DNA of 64,000 nucleotides from Kaustia mangrovi (GCF_015482775.1 NZ_CP058214.1:1488001-1552000), one strand, 5' to 3'; positions 34,120 to 42,417 are shown, counted from the stretch's first letter. Notes: generated by a model from the sequence alone, not told the origin. Numbers and translations: made by a program.

Positions 34120-34890
34120 ATGCTGACGTCGATCGCAGGAAAATCGGTGATCGTGACCGGTGCCAGCAAGGGCATCGGCAAGGGGATCGCGCGGGTCTTC
34201 GCCAATCAGGGCGCGAAGGTCATGGTCGTGGCGCGCCACGAGGACCAGGCCAGCGCCACCGCCGGCGAGCTCGGCAACGGGGCGAGCGGCTTCGCCGCCG
34301 ACGTGACGAAATGGGAGGACATGGAGGCGATGGCGGCGGCGGCCGCGGAGCGCCATGGCGGCCTCGACGTGCTGTGCGCCAATGCCGGCATCTTCCCGCA
34401 GGCCAAGATCGAGGAGATGTCGCCCGAGGAGTGGAACGAGGTCCTCGACACCAACCTCAAGGGCGCCTTCCTGTCGGTGAAGGCCGCGATCCCCTATCTC
34501 AAGAAGACCGGCGAGGGCCGGATCGTCATCACCTCCTCGATCACGGGGCCGGTGACGGGCTTTCCCGGCTGGACCCATTACGGCGCGTCCAAGGCCGGCC
34601 AGCTCGGCTTCATCCGCACCGCCGCCATCGAGCTCGCCAAATACGGGATCACGGTGAACGCCGTCATGCCCGGCAATATCGTCACCGAAGGGCTCGAGGG
34701 CCTCGGCGACGACTATCTGAAGACCATGGCCGCCTCGATCCCGCTGAAGCGGCTCGGCACGGTGGAGGATATCGGCAATGCCGCGCTGTTCTTCGCCTCC
34801 CGGGAGGCGGCCTATGTGACCGGCCAGACGATCATCGTCGACGGCGGCCAGATCCTGCCGGAATCGCTCGAGGCGCTGGAGGAGATGTAG
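34120..34890 (+). CDS. SDR oxidoreductase, probable aminoacetone reductase / 1-amino-2-propanol dehydrogenase
   Basis: A 256-residue short-chain dehydrogenase with cofactor motif TGASKGIGKG (residues about 12-21), NAGI, catalytic Ser in VITSSITG and the YGASK Tyr-Lys pair. Its C-terminal VTGQTIIVDGGQILPE is standard for classical SDRs. In the RMM/aminoacetone-utilization microcompartment of mycobacteria an SDR interconverts aminoacetone and 1-amino-2-propanol. The kinase, phospho-lyase and shell genes nearby support that role here; it remains inference. It starts after GGGAGGACAGG at the ATG at 34120. It is convergent with the AraC gene across strong inverted repeats. Confidence 0.85.
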   Translation: MLTSIAGKSVIVTGASKGIGKGIARVFANQGAKVMVVARHEDQASATAGELGNGASGFAADVTKWEDMEAMAAAAAERHGGLDVLCANAGIFPQAKIEEMSPEEWNEVLDTNLKGAFLSVKAAIPYLKKTGEGRIVITSSITGPVTGFPGWTHYGASKAGQLGFIRTAAIELAKYGITVNAVMPGNIVTEGLEGLGDDYLKTMAASIPLKRLGTVEDIGNAALFFASREAAYVTGQTIIVDGGQILPESLEALEEM

Positions 34891-34982
34891 GCTCCGGCTT
34901 CCCGCCTTCGCGGGAGCGAGCGGCAAGAGAGCAGGCATCCGGGCACGACCCGGGAGCCTTGGCCAATCGGGCTGCACCGGCC

Positions 34983-35042
34983 CGCTCCCCCACCCGGCCA
35001 CCCATGAAATTATGGTCCCGTGGGTGGCCGGGTGGGGGAGCG
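34983..35042. repeat. Perfect 22-bp inverted repeat
   Basis: Arms 34983-35004 and 35021-35042 are perfectly complementary over 22 bp (core CACCCGGCCACCCA) around a 16-nt loop. It lies between the convergent SDR and AraC genes and could act as a strong bidirectional terminator or be part of a dispersed palindromic element. Confidence 0.75.
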
Positions 35043-35065
35043 AGCGACAGGGCCCCTTCTTCATT

Positions 35066-35136
35066 CCGCTCATCCCGGCGAAAGCCGGGATCTCAGGCGT
35101 GTTGCACGAGATCCCGGCTTTCGCCGGGATGAGCGG
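35066..35136. repeat. Palindromic repeat element, copy 1
   Basis: Two perfectly complementary 29-nt arms (35066-35094 and 35108-35136), each containing CCCGGCGAAAGCCGGG or its complement, surround a 13-nt loop. Each arm is itself a small hairpin. The same arms, 28 nt long, occur at 43873-43944, so this is a dispersed REP-like element. It sits in the convergent gap next to the AraC gene's 3' end. Confidence 0.8.
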
Positions 35137-35163
35137 TTTCATTCAACCTGACCGCAATCCACT

Positions 35164-36240
35164 CTACCCCGCGACCCGCCTGGTGCGGTATTCGCGCGGC
35201 GACACGCCCGTCCAGCGGCGGAAGGCGCGGGAGAAGGCCGACAGCTCCGAATAGCCCAGCAGAAGGGCGATCTCGGAGAAGGGAAGCTGGCGCTGCTTCA
35301 CATAGGACAGCGCCAGGTCCCGGCGCACCGCCTCCACGAGGTCCTTGTAGGTGGTACCGGCCTCCGACAGCTCGCGCTGGATCGCGGAGAGCGGCACGCG
35401 CAACTCCGCGGCGACCTGCTCCAGCGAGGGATAGCCCTCCGGCAGCCCGAGGCGGATGGCGGTGCGCATGCTGTCGAGCAAAAGGGCGTCGGCGGGCTCG
35501 ATGTCGCTCAGGCCCTCCAGGCAGGTCTGCATCATGGCGAGCAGCTGCAGGTCGCGCGCCGGCATGGGCCGCGCCATGATCTCCGGCCGGAACAGCAGGG
35601 CGTTGGTCGGCTGGGAGAAATAGACCGGCGCGTCGAAGGCGCTCTCGTGCTCCTTCGCCTCCAGCGGCCGGGGATGCTCGAAATGCACCTCCTCCGGCGC
35701 CCAGTGCGAACCGCAGCACTCGCGGATCACGTTCAGGAACATGCCGAGCGACAGCTCCGCGTCCTGCCGGCGCTCGACGATGGCCGGCGCGGTGATCTGG
35801 TATTCGAGGCGCACCAGCCCGTCGGTATCCTGCACGAAGCGCATCGCCGAGCTTTCCTGATGATAGCGAAACAGCCCGACGAGGTTCTCCAGCGCGCTCC
35901 CGAGCGTCGGCGAGGACACCGCCGCATAGCCCCACAGGCCGAGATCGCGCGGCTTGAACTGGTTGCCGAACCACAGGCCGAAATTGTCGTTGCCCGTCTG
36001 CTGCGCGGCCTCCTCGAAGAGGCGGCAGAAATCGGCGAGCCTCAGCTTGTGCGTCGGCGAGCCGGTGACGTCGGGCACGATCCGGACATGGCCGAAGATG
36101 CGGTCGACATCGCCGCGATACTGCTCGATGAAGTTCACGATACCCGTCGCCGCGGCGGCGATGACACCGGGGGGCGCCGCACCTGGCGGTCCTCCGGGCG
36201 TCACGCGCGACCCGTCGCGGCTGTGAAACGCCGTCATCAT
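35164..36240 (-). CDS. AraC-family transcriptional regulator of the microcompartment locus
   Basis: A 358-residue regulator with an arabinose-binding-like N-terminal domain (about residues 40-220, as in the OruR/ArgR-type AraC group). The C-terminal double helix-turn-helix ends YVKQRQLPFSEIALLLGYSELSAFSRAFRRWTGVSPREYR. It is divergent from the ALDH/shell operon. The tandem TGTCAAG repeats at 36340-36367, in the shared gap, and at two more promoters of the locus fit an AraC operator, so it is probably the local activator. The inducer is unknown. The ATG at 36240 has GGGAGGGAG upstream. Confidence 0.88.
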   Translation of the reverse strand: MMTAFHSRDGSRVTPGGPPGAAPPGVIAAAATGIVNFIEQYRGDVDRIFGHVRIVPDVTGSPTHKLRLADFCRLFEEAAQQTGNDNFGLWFGNQFKPRDLGLWGYAAVSSPTLGSALENLVGLFRYHQESSAMRFVQDTDGLVRLEYQITAPAIVERRQDAELSLGMFLNVIRECCGSHWAPEEVHFEHPRPLEAKEHESAFDAPVYFSQPTNALLFRPEIMARPMPARDLQLLAMMQTCLEGLSDIEPADALLLDSMRTAIRLGLPEGYPSLEQVAAELRVPLSAIQRELSEAGTTYKDLVEAVRRDLALSYVKQRQLPFSEIALLLGYSELSAFSRAFRRWTGVSPREYRTRRVAG

Positions 36241-36339
36241 CAGCTCCCTCCCCGCTGATCATTTCATCCTAGCGCGCGACCGCCGTCAAAGCAAAACGCA
36301 CCGGGGGGCGGACCGTCGTCCCGGGCCGGACAGCGGGCC

Positions 36340-36394
36340 TGTCAAGAAAGCCCGAGGCAGTGTCAAGCGCCCCCGCCCCCGCTGCGCCTAGCCT
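36340..36394 (+). promoter_or_regulatory. Tandem AraC-type operator and promoter, ALDH/shell operon
   Basis: TGTCAAG at 36340-36346 and at 36361-36367 are perfect direct repeats on a 21-bp period, followed after 21 bp by TAGCCT (36389-36394) as -10 box. It sits between the AraC gene and the aldehyde dehydrogenase gene and matches the sites at 29732-29785 and 43763-43817. Confidence 0.65.
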
Positions 36395-36481
36395 CGCGGT
36401 CAGGATCAAGAAGACCCGCGGGGCTCCCGGTACGCATTCCCCATGCGGCCCGCCGCCCGCCTTCCAGACGAGCACATCGAC

Positions 36482-38086
36482 ATGGCGATGGCCGAGACGA
36501 CAGACGACACGACCCCCGGGCTGAGCCCGCACCGCGCCGCGCAGATGGTGGAGAAGGCGCGCTGGGCGGCGGCGTCCTACGCCACCTATTCCCGCCGGGA
36601 GGTCATGAGGGTGGCCGAGGCGGTCGCCGGCGCGGCGGCCCGCGAGGCGCGCCGCTATGCCGACTGGGCGGTCGAGGAGACCGGCTTCGGCAATGCCGAC
36701 CACAAGGAGCTCAAGAACCGCCTGTGCTCGACCGGGCTTCTGGAGCACTATCGCGATCACGACTATGTGGATTTCCGCGTCGAGCCGGACACCAAGACCG
36801 TGGCGATCCCGAAGCCTGCGGGCGTGATCTTCGCGCTCACCCCGTCCACCAATCCGGTCTGCTCGGTGTTCTACAAGACGCTCATCGCCCTGATGACGCG
36901 CAACGCCATCGTCATCAGCCCGCACCCGGCGGCCAAGGCCTGCTGCGCGGACGCCGCCCGGCTGATCGCCAGGGCGGCGGAGGAGGCCGGCGCCCCCGAC
37001 GGCATCGTCCAGGTGATCGACGAGCCGTCGCTGCCGATCATCGACGCGATCATGACGTCGGACCGGATCGACCTGATCCTCGCCACCGGCGGCACGCCCA
37101 TGGTGCGCGCGGCCTATTCGTCGGGCAATCCGGCCATCGGGGTGGGCCCCGGCAACAATCCGGCCTATGTCGACGAGAGCGCCGACGTCGCGAAGGCGGC
37201 CGAGCGCATCGCCGGCTCCAAGGCCTTCGACAACTCCATCCTGTGCACCAACGAATCCGCCGTCATCGCCCATTCAGCGATTGCCGGCCGGCTCGCCAGC
37301 GAGCTCGCCCGGCAGGGCTGCCACATGCTGTCTGAGGAGGAGCGCGACCGGCTGGAGGAGCATCTCTTCCCGAACGGCAAGTTCAACATCTCGCTGCTCG
37401 GCCGTCCGGCGACCGCCATCGCGGAGAGCGCCGGCATCCGCGTGCCGCGCAATACGCGCGTGCTGCTCGTGCCGCTGGAGCGCATCGGCGACGACTACCG
37501 GCTGAGCCGGGAGAAGCTCGCCCCCGTCCTCGGCTTCTACGAGGTCGCCTCCCGCGAGGCCGCGCTCACCGCCGCGAAGGCCATGGTCCGCCGCTCCGGC
37601 GCCGGCCATTCCGCCGCCATCCACACGCAGGACGAGGCCGTCGTGCTGAGATTCGCCGCGGAGCTTCCCGTCCTGCGCGTCGCCGTCAATGTGGGCTGCT
37701 CGACCGGCGCGGCCGGCTTCGACACCTGGCTCGCCCCGACCATGACCATCGGAACCGGCTATTTCGGCCGCTCCTCGGTCAGCGAGAATGTCGGCCCGCA
37801 ACACCTCGTGCAGTGGACGCGCATCGCCTACAACAAGGCCGACGACGTCGCCTTCGGCTCCTATGGGGGCCTGAGCCTGCCCGAGCCGGCGACCCGGCCG
37901 CGCCTGCCGGAAGGCCGGATCGACTATTCCTTCGACTGGGTGGGCGGGCGCGCATCCGCCATCGCCGGCGAGGCGCCGCGCCCGGCGCCGCCATCGGCCA
38001 CAGACACCGACATGGATGCGCTCAAGGCGGAGATCCGCCAGCTCATCGCAGAAGAACTGCGCGCGATCCGGCGCGGCGAGGCGTGA
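36482..38086 (+). CDS. CoA-acylating aldehyde dehydrogenase of the microcompartment (PduP/EutE-like)
   Basis: A protein of about 534 residues with PSTNPVCSVFYKTL, GPGNNPAYVDESADV, the active-site Cys in FDNSILCTNESAV, and NVGCSTGAAGFDTWLAPTMTIGTGYFG, all features of PduP/EutE-type enzymes that turn propionaldehyde or acetaldehyde into acyl-CoA. The C-terminus has a Pro-rich linker (APRPAPPSATDT) and then an amphipathic helix DMDALKAEIRQLIAEEL, which resembles a microcompartment encapsulation peptide. The start is uncertain between 36443 and 36482; I prefer 36482 because GACGAG precedes it. It leads the shell-gene operon, with the first BMC-T gene 14 bp downstream. Confidence 0.9.
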   Translation: MAMAETTDDTTPGLSPHRAAQMVEKARWAAASYATYSRREVMRVAEAVAGAAAREARRYADWAVEETGFGNADHKELKNRLCSTGLLEHYRDHDYVDFRVEPDTKTVAIPKPAGVIFALTPSTNPVCSVFYKTLIALMTRNAIVISPHPAAKACCADAARLIARAAEEAGAPDGIVQVIDEPSLPIIDAIMTSDRIDLILATGGTPMVRAAYSSGNPAIGVGPGNNPAYVDESADVAKAAERIAGSKAFDNSILCTNESAVIAHSAIAGRLASELARQGCHMLSEEERDRLEEHLFPNGKFNISLLGRPATAIAESAGIRVPRNTRVLLVPLERIGDDYRLSREKLAPVLGFYEVASREAALTAAKAMVRRSGAGHSAAIHTQDEAVVLRFAAELPVLRVAVNVGCSTGAAGFDTWLAPTMTIGTGYFGRSSVSENVGPQHLVQWTRIAYNKADDVAFGSYGGLSLPEPATRPRLPEGRIDYSFDWVGGRASAIAGEAPRPAPPSATDTDMDALKAEIRQLIAEELRAIRRGEA

Positions 38087-38100
38087 GGACAAGACGGCAG

Positions 38101-38706
38101 ATGGCGACGCTTCGCTCCTATATCTTCATCGACCAGCTCCAGCCGAAGACCATGTGCTATTTCGGCACCTTCGTGCGCGGCTTCCTGCCCCGCACCAACA
38201 TGGCCGCGCTCATCATCGAGGTCGCGCCGGGGCTAGAGATCGAGAACATCACCGACATCGCGGTCAAGGCCGTGGACGTGAAGCCCGGCCTCCTGGTGGT
38301 GGAGCGCCAGTACGGCTATCTGGAGATCCACTCCAAGTCGACCGCCTCGGTGAAGGCGGCGGGCGAGGAGGTCCTCGGCTATCTCGGCGCGTCGCAAGCC
38401 GACGCCATGAAGCCGGAAATCCTCTCCTCCAGGATCGTGAAGCGCGTCGACAACTATCACGCCTTCCTCGTCAACCGGAACAAGTCGGGCTCGATGATCC
38501 TCGCAGGCGAGTCGCTCTTCGTGCTGGAGATGCAGCCGGCGGCCTATGCGATCCTCGCGGCCAACGAGGCGGAGAAGGCGGCGGAGGTGAAGGTTGTGGA
38601 CTACCGGATGATGGGGGCGACCGGCCGGGTCTATCTCTCCGGCGAGGAGAGCGACATCCGGGCGGCAGCGCGCGCGGCCGAGCAGGCCCTTCAGGCGAGG
38701 CAGTAG
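38101..38706 (+). CDS. Tandem-domain microcompartment shell protein (BMC-T), first copy
   Basis: A 201-residue protein with two BMC folds: about residues 30-105 (AALIIEVAPGLEIENITDIAVKAVDVKPGLLVVERQYGYLEIHS) and about 125-195 (ESLFVLEMQPAAYAILAANEAEKAA, RVYLSGEESDIRAA). BMC-T trimers form pseudohexameric shell tiles, often with a gated pore. The RYGxLEIHS-type core matches the second BMC-T at 40036-40665, so the two are paralogues. It starts 14 bp after the ALDH gene. Confidence 0.92.
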   Translation: MATLRSYIFIDQLQPKTMCYFGTFVRGFLPRTNMAALIIEVAPGLEIENITDIAVKAVDVKPGLLVVERQYGYLEIHSKSTASVKAAGEEVLGYLGASQADAMKPEILSSRIVKRVDNYHAFLVNRNKSGSMILAGESLFVLEMQPAAYAILAANEAEKAAEVKVVDYRMMGATGRVYLSGEESDIRAAARAAEQALQARQ

Positions 38707-38709
38707 CCG

Positions 38710-39219
38710 ATGGCCGGCAAGATCGATACGAACACGCTGAGAACGCTGGTGCGCGAGGCGCTCCGGGAGGCGCTCGCGGCCCCCTCCGGCGTGGAGACCG
38801 CACCCGGCGGCCTGGGCTTTCCCGGCGAGATGCGCGCCGCCCTCAATGCGGGCCGGCCCGCCCGGATGCGCATCGAAATCGGTTCGGCGGACGACCTGAA
38901 CGCCTTCGCGCGCGATATCGCGCGGGCGAGCGAGCACGAGGATCTCAAGGCCGCGATCGTGGGCGGCGCAGTGCGCTTCGAGCTGTCGGGCGCCGCGTCC
39001 CCGGCGCCGGCGCCACGGCCGTCGGAGACCCCGGCGGACGCCCCGCCGCAGCGCGCGGGCGCCTTCGCCCTGGACACCGGCATCCTGTCGGAAACCCGCG
39101 TCGCGGAGATCGGCAGGACCCATTCGCGGATCGTCGTCGGCCATGAGGTCGTGATGACCCCGCTCGCGCGCGACAAGGCCCGCGAGCTCAAAATCGAACT
39201 GGTGAGGCAGAAGCCATGA
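38710..39219 (+). CDS. Microcompartment-associated protein of unknown function with encapsulation-like helix
   Basis: A 169-residue protein not confidently assigned to a named family. It begins with an amphipathic helix (DTNTLRTLVREALREAL, residues 6-22) like a cargo encapsulation peptide. A small alpha/beta domain follows (about 35-95), then an Ala/Pro-rich linker (about 97-117), and a C-terminal piece ending VVMTPLARDKARELKIELVR. That TPLARDxAREL-type tail recurs in several BMC-associated proteins. It sits between BMC-T and BMC-P, 3 bp after the former and overlapping the latter by 4 bp. It may be a scaffold that links enzymes to the shell. Confidence 0.75.
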   Translation: MAGKIDTNTLRTLVREALREALAAPSGVETAPGGLGFPGEMRAALNAGRPARMRIEIGSADDLNAFARDIARASEHEDLKAAIVGGAVRFELSGAASPAPAPRPSETPADAPPQRAGAFALDTGILSETRVAEIGRTHSRIVVGHEVVMTPLARDKARELKIELVRQKP

Positions 39220-39491
39220 AGACCGGTATCGTGATCGGAAAGGTGTGGGCCACGAAGCGCCTCGACGAGCTTCCCGGCGGGGCGCTCCTAGAGATCGCCC
39301 TGGAGGAGGGCCGGGGCGGCGGGGACACGGGCGAGCGGCTGATCGCGCTCGACCCCCTCGGCGCCGGCGACGGCGAGCGGGTGCTCGTCACGCAAGGCTC
39401 GGTGGCCCGTAGCTGGTTCAAGGATCCCAAGGCCGTGGTCGATGCGCTCGTGATCGGCATTCTCGACGAGCCGCGCAAGGCGTCGGGCTAG
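39216..39491 (+). CDS. Pentameric microcompartment vertex protein (BMC-P, EutN/CcmL family)
   Basis: A 91-residue protein with GIVIGKVWATKRLDELPGGALLEI at the N-terminus and ALDPLGAGDGERVLVTQGSVAR in the centre, the standard EutN/CcmL pattern. Pentamers cap the vertices of the shell. It starts inside the upstream gene's stop (ATGA overlap), so stoichiometry is probably set by coupling. It is the only BMC-P in the window. Confidence 0.95.
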   Translation: MKTGIVIGKVWATKRLDELPGGALLEIALEEGRGGGDTGERLIALDPLGAGDGERVLVTQGSVARSWFKDPKAVVDALVIGILDEPRKASG

Positions 39492-39593
39492 AGCAGGCCC
39501 GCATCCGGCCGGAGGCAGGCAGGTCTCTCTAATGCCTTGAGAACAATTGAATTTTCCGCACTCGGGCGAGCCCATCGGAGTGCAGGTCGATCC
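39492..39593 (+). repeat. Structured intergenic element, copy B (upstream of BMC-H)
   Basis: Second copy of the element at 33983-34084, in the same orientation relative to the following gene. It keeps CTCTAA, TTGAGAAC, TTTTC and the GCACTC/GAGTGC hairpin. It fills most of the gap before the BMC-H ribosome site. Confidence 0.6.
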
Positions 39594-39630
39594 AGGGTTG
39601 AACGGAATTCGCGCGACAAGGAGGAAAGAG

Positions 39631-39906
39631 ATGTCCAACGCGATCGGATTTGTCGAAACGAAGGGTTATGTGGCGGCGTTCGCCGCGGCCGACGCCATGG
39701 TGAAGGCGGCCAACGTCACCATTGTCGGGCGCGAGCAGGTGGGCGCCGGGCTGGTCTCGGTGCTCGTCCAGGGCGATGTCGGCGCGGTGAAGGCGGCGAC
39801 GGAGGCCGGGGCTGAGGCCGCCGGCCATGTCGGCCAGGTTGTGTCCGTCCACGTCATTCCGCGCCCCCATGCCGACGTCGTGAAGCAGTTCGGCCTCGGC
39901 AAGTAA
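39631..39906 (+). CDS. Hexameric microcompartment shell protein (BMC-H)
   Basis: A 91-residue single-BMC-domain protein: [57 protein letters not shown]. This is the canonical PduA/EutM fold that tiles the shell facets; the pore loop should be near residues 36-40. It starts after AAGGAGGAAAG. Its strong ribosome site and own upstream element (copy B) suit the high expression normally needed for the major shell protein. Confidence 0.96.
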   Translation: MSNAIGFVETKGYVAAFAAADAMVKAANVTIVGREQVGAGLVSVLVQGDVGAVKAATEAGAEAAGHVGQVVSVHVIPRPHADVVKQFGLGK

Positions 39907-40035
39907 GGCCGGGCCGCCGGGCCAACAGCCCGTTCAGGACACCCCGAATGGCTCCTTGCCCATCGTCATTGCCGGCCCCTGGCCCGGCAATGACGAGGCA
40001 TGGGCGGGCGCCGCGGGACGAGCAGGAGTGGCGGT

Positions 40036-40665
40036 TTGAGCGAGCTTCGCGTCTATCTGAAGATCGAGTCCCTGCGCCGGCAGTTCGCGGCCTATATGGG
40101 ATCGCCGACACGGGCCCGGGGCTATGTGCCGCTTGAGGGCATGCATTCCCTGATCGTGGAGATCGCCCCGGCGCTCGCCATCCACCGGGTCATCGACTAC
40201 GCGCTCAAGCACGTGCCGGAGGCCGAGCCCGGCATGCTCTATGTGGAGCGGCAGTTCGGCATATTGGAGCTCCATTCCATGGACATGGCCGAGCTCGATG
40301 CGGCGGGCGGCGCGATCCTTCAGGGGATCGGCGCGAAGGCCACCGATCAGCTCAGGCCGCATGTCATGTATACCGACATCGTGGAGGACGTGACCGACCA
40401 GCATGCGGTGATCCTGAACCGCAACCGCGACGCCTCCATGATGCTGCCCGGCCAGTGCCTGCTTCTGGTGGAGATGATGCCGGCGCTGTTCGCCGCCGTG
40501 GCGGCCAACGAGGCGGAGAACGCCGCCCCCGGAATCACGCTCGTCGACTGCCAGATGATCGGCGCGTCGGGTCGCGTCTTCATCTCCGGCTCGCGCGCCG
40601 ACTGCGAGACCGCCCGCGACCGCATCCGCGAGGTCCTGGAGGCCATCGAGGGGCGGGAGAAATAG
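40036..40665 (+). CDS. Tandem-domain microcompartment shell protein (BMC-T), second copy
   Basis: A 209-residue two-domain shell protein (MHSLIVEIAPALAIHRVIDYALKHVPEAEPGMLYVERQFGILELHS; then LLLVEMMPALFAAVAANEAENAA and RVFISGSRADCETA). I start it at a TTG (40036) because AGCAGGAG is 9 nt upstream and the homologous start SELRVYLKIESL follows; the upstream ATG at 40000 lacks a ribosome site. A TTG start would reduce yield relative to BMC-H. A truncated, diverged copy of its 3' end occurs at about 41053-41111. Confidence 0.9.
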   Translation: MSELRVYLKIESLRRQFAAYMGSPTRARGYVPLEGMHSLIVEIAPALAIHRVIDYALKHVPEAEPGMLYVERQFGILELHSMDMAELDAAGGAILQGIGAKATDQLRPHVMYTDIVEDVTDQHAVILNRNRDASMMLPGQCLLLVEMMPALFAAVAANEAENAAPGITLVDCQMIGASGRVFISGSRADCETARDRIREVLEAIEGREK

Positions 40666-41369
40666 CGTCCATGGCCCCCGACCAGGGGCCAGGCCGGCAT
40701 CGGCAAGGCGGTCAGCGGCGGTCCCGGCAAAGGCCCGCTTGTCCCCACGAAGGCGGGGACCCAGGCTGGTTTCCCGCCGTCGCGGGAATGAGCGGACGGA
40801 AAGCCCGGTCAACCGAATCGCAATCCGCCCCGCCCCCCTCGTCATCCCCGCTCCTTCCCTCGTCATCCCCGCTCCTTCCCCTCGTCATCCCCGCGCAAGC
40901 GGGGATCCATATCTCTGCCGTTGCTCATGGATTCCCGCTTTCGCGGGAATGACGGACAGTGAGCGCCCCGGGGCAAGCCGGGCCGGCCGCCCCCTCGTCA
41001 TCCGAAGCGGGAGAGATCGTCCTCGCACAGGCCGACCGTGCCGGCGGTGTAGCGGTGACCCTGAACCGCATCCGCGAAGTTCTGGAAGCCATCGAGGGAC
41101 GGGAGCGGTAAGGCAGTCAGCAGCGGTCCCGGCAAAGGCCCGCCCGTCCCCGCGAAAGGCTGGATTCCCGCCTTCGCGGGAATGAGCGGACGGAAAACCC
41201 GGTCAACCGGATCGCAATCCGCCCCGCCCCCTCGTCATCCCCGCTCCTTCCCCTCGTCATCCCCGCGAAAGCGGGGATCCATATCTCTGCCGTTGTTCAT
41301 GGAGTCCCGCTTCCGCGGGAATGACGGATAGTAAGCGCGCCCGGGGCGAACCGGGCCGGCCGCTCCCCG
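40666..41369. repeat. Tandem duplication region with REP-like palindromes
   Basis: This 704-bp non-coding gap consists of two imperfect repeats. Unit 1 runs from the BMC-T 3' end (about 40621) to 41052. Unit 2 runs from 41053 to the kinase 3' end (about 41424). Each has a block rich in CGTCATCCCCGC motifs and CCCCGCG...CGGGGAT palindromes, then a copy of the last ~55 bp of the kinase gene. The units differ at many positions and in length (about 430 and 370 bp). Confidence 0.8.
40998..41111. pseudogene. Remnants of kinase (-) and BMC-T (+) 3' ends at the duplication junction
   Basis: 40998-41052 read on the minus strand encodes YTAGTVGLCEDDLSRFG-stop, one residue different from the end of the intact kinase. 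Directly after it, 41053-41111 on the plus strand encodes VTLNRIREVLEAIEGRER-stop, the end of a BMC-T. Its four base differences from the intact gene within RIREVLEAIEGRE are all at third codon positions, so this copy diverged while still coding. VTLNR resembles an internal segment (AVILNR), suggesting an internal deletion. Confidence 0.7.
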
Positions 41370-42380
41370 TCATCCGAAGCGGGAGAGGTAGTCCTCGCAC
41401 AGGCCGACCGTGCCGGCGGTGTAGTCGACGCCCATGGACTGGGCGAGATCGGTCTCCGAATGGGAGCCGATCCAGGCGACGAGCAGCATCCGGCGCAGCA
41501 TGACGAAGGTCGGGATCTCCGCGGCGTCCCCCTCCGGCAGATCGCGTTCGCGCCGATAGCCCCTCACCCAGGCCTCCATGAGCTCGGGCACATGGGGCTC
41601 GTGCTCGAAGAAGGACACCGCCGTCGCGGCGTCGTAGAGATACCAGGAGAAGCCGGAATCGTCGAAGTCGATGACCTTGACCTCATCGCCGTCGATCAGG
41701 AGGTTGGCGAGCCGCATGTCGCAATGGATGAGGCCGAAGCGGTCTGGCCCCTTGCCGAAGCGCTCCAACCGCCGGCCGATCGTCTCCACGGTGCGCGCGA
41801 ACAGGGCCTCCTTGTCCGCGTCGAGCCCCATGCCGTCGCGCCAGCGCCCCCAATGGGGGTTCGCGCCGAGGCTCGTCTCGAAATCCCAGGTCAGCCGCTC
41901 GAAGCCCTCCGGACGGCGCCATGCGCGCGAATGCCGGTGCATGCGCGCGGTGACGCTCCCCAGGATCTCGAACTTGTCGGTGAGATGGTCGCTCTCCGAC
42001 GGCTCGACCCCCTCCTCCCACTCGAACAGCACGACATTGCGCGCCTTCGGCAGGGCCGGGTGGCCGACCTCCTGGATCGCCGCCCCGTCGCGGCCCGGAA
42101 CGGGCACGGGCGTCGCGACCACGCGGTCGGCCCTGAGCGCCTCCAGCCAGGCGAGCTCGGAGCGGATGGCGTTCGGCGAGTGATAGCCCTCGCGGTGCAC
42201 GCGCAGCGCCCAGCGGCGCCCCGAGGCGGCATGGTCCACCTTGTAGGTGGCGTTCTCCGACAGGTTGACGAGCGAGACCTCCACCCCCTCCGGCAGGTCG
42301 TAACGCCCAAGCGCCGTCTCGGCCAGATCGTGCAACGATCTGAGCAGCGCCTCGTGCGACAAGGCAGCCGTATCCGTCAT
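41370..42380 (-). CDS. Aminoglycoside phosphotransferase-fold kinase, probable (S)-1-amino-2-propanol kinase
   Basis: A 336-residue APH/choline-kinase-fold protein. It has the ATP-binding N lobe (residues about 30-100, SENATYKVDHAASGRRWALRVHR), catalytic HCDMRLANLLIDGDEVKVIDFDDSGFSWYLYD (Brenner-type loop with HxDxxxxN and the metal-binding IDFDD), and a helical C-terminal part. In mycobacterial RMM/aminoacetone microcompartments a kinase of this fold phosphorylates (S)-1-amino-2-propanol, followed by a class III aminotransferase-type phospho-lyase. The neighbouring gene fits exactly. It starts at the ATG at 42380 after GGGAGGGGAGG, 37 bp behind the aminotransferase. Confidence 0.85.
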   Translation of the reverse strand: MTDTAALSHEALLRSLHDLAETALGRYDLPEGVEVSLVNLSENATYKVDHAASGRRWALRVHREGYHSPNAIRSELAWLEALRADRVVATPVPVPGRDGAAIQEVGHPALPKARNVVLFEWEEGVEPSESDHLTDKFEILGSVTARMHRHSRAWRRPEGFERLTWDFETSLGANPHWGRWRDGMGLDADKEALFARTVETIGRRLERFGKGPDRFGLIHCDMRLANLLIDGDEVKVIDFDDSGFSWYLYDAATAVSFFEHEPHVPELMEAWVRGYRRERDLPEGDAAEIPTFVMLRRMLLVAWIGSHSETDLAQSMGVDYTAGTVGLCEDYLSRFG

Positions 42381-42417
42381 TCCTCCCCTCCCTGGCTTTT
42401 TCTTCTTGGATATGCGC

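Noticed and set aside
40820-41330. Repeated CGTCATCCCCGC-type blocks resembling a CRISPR array
   Set aside because: Repeat lengths and spacings are irregular, spacers are not unique, and no cas gene is present. The blocks belong to REP-like palindromes within a tandem duplication.
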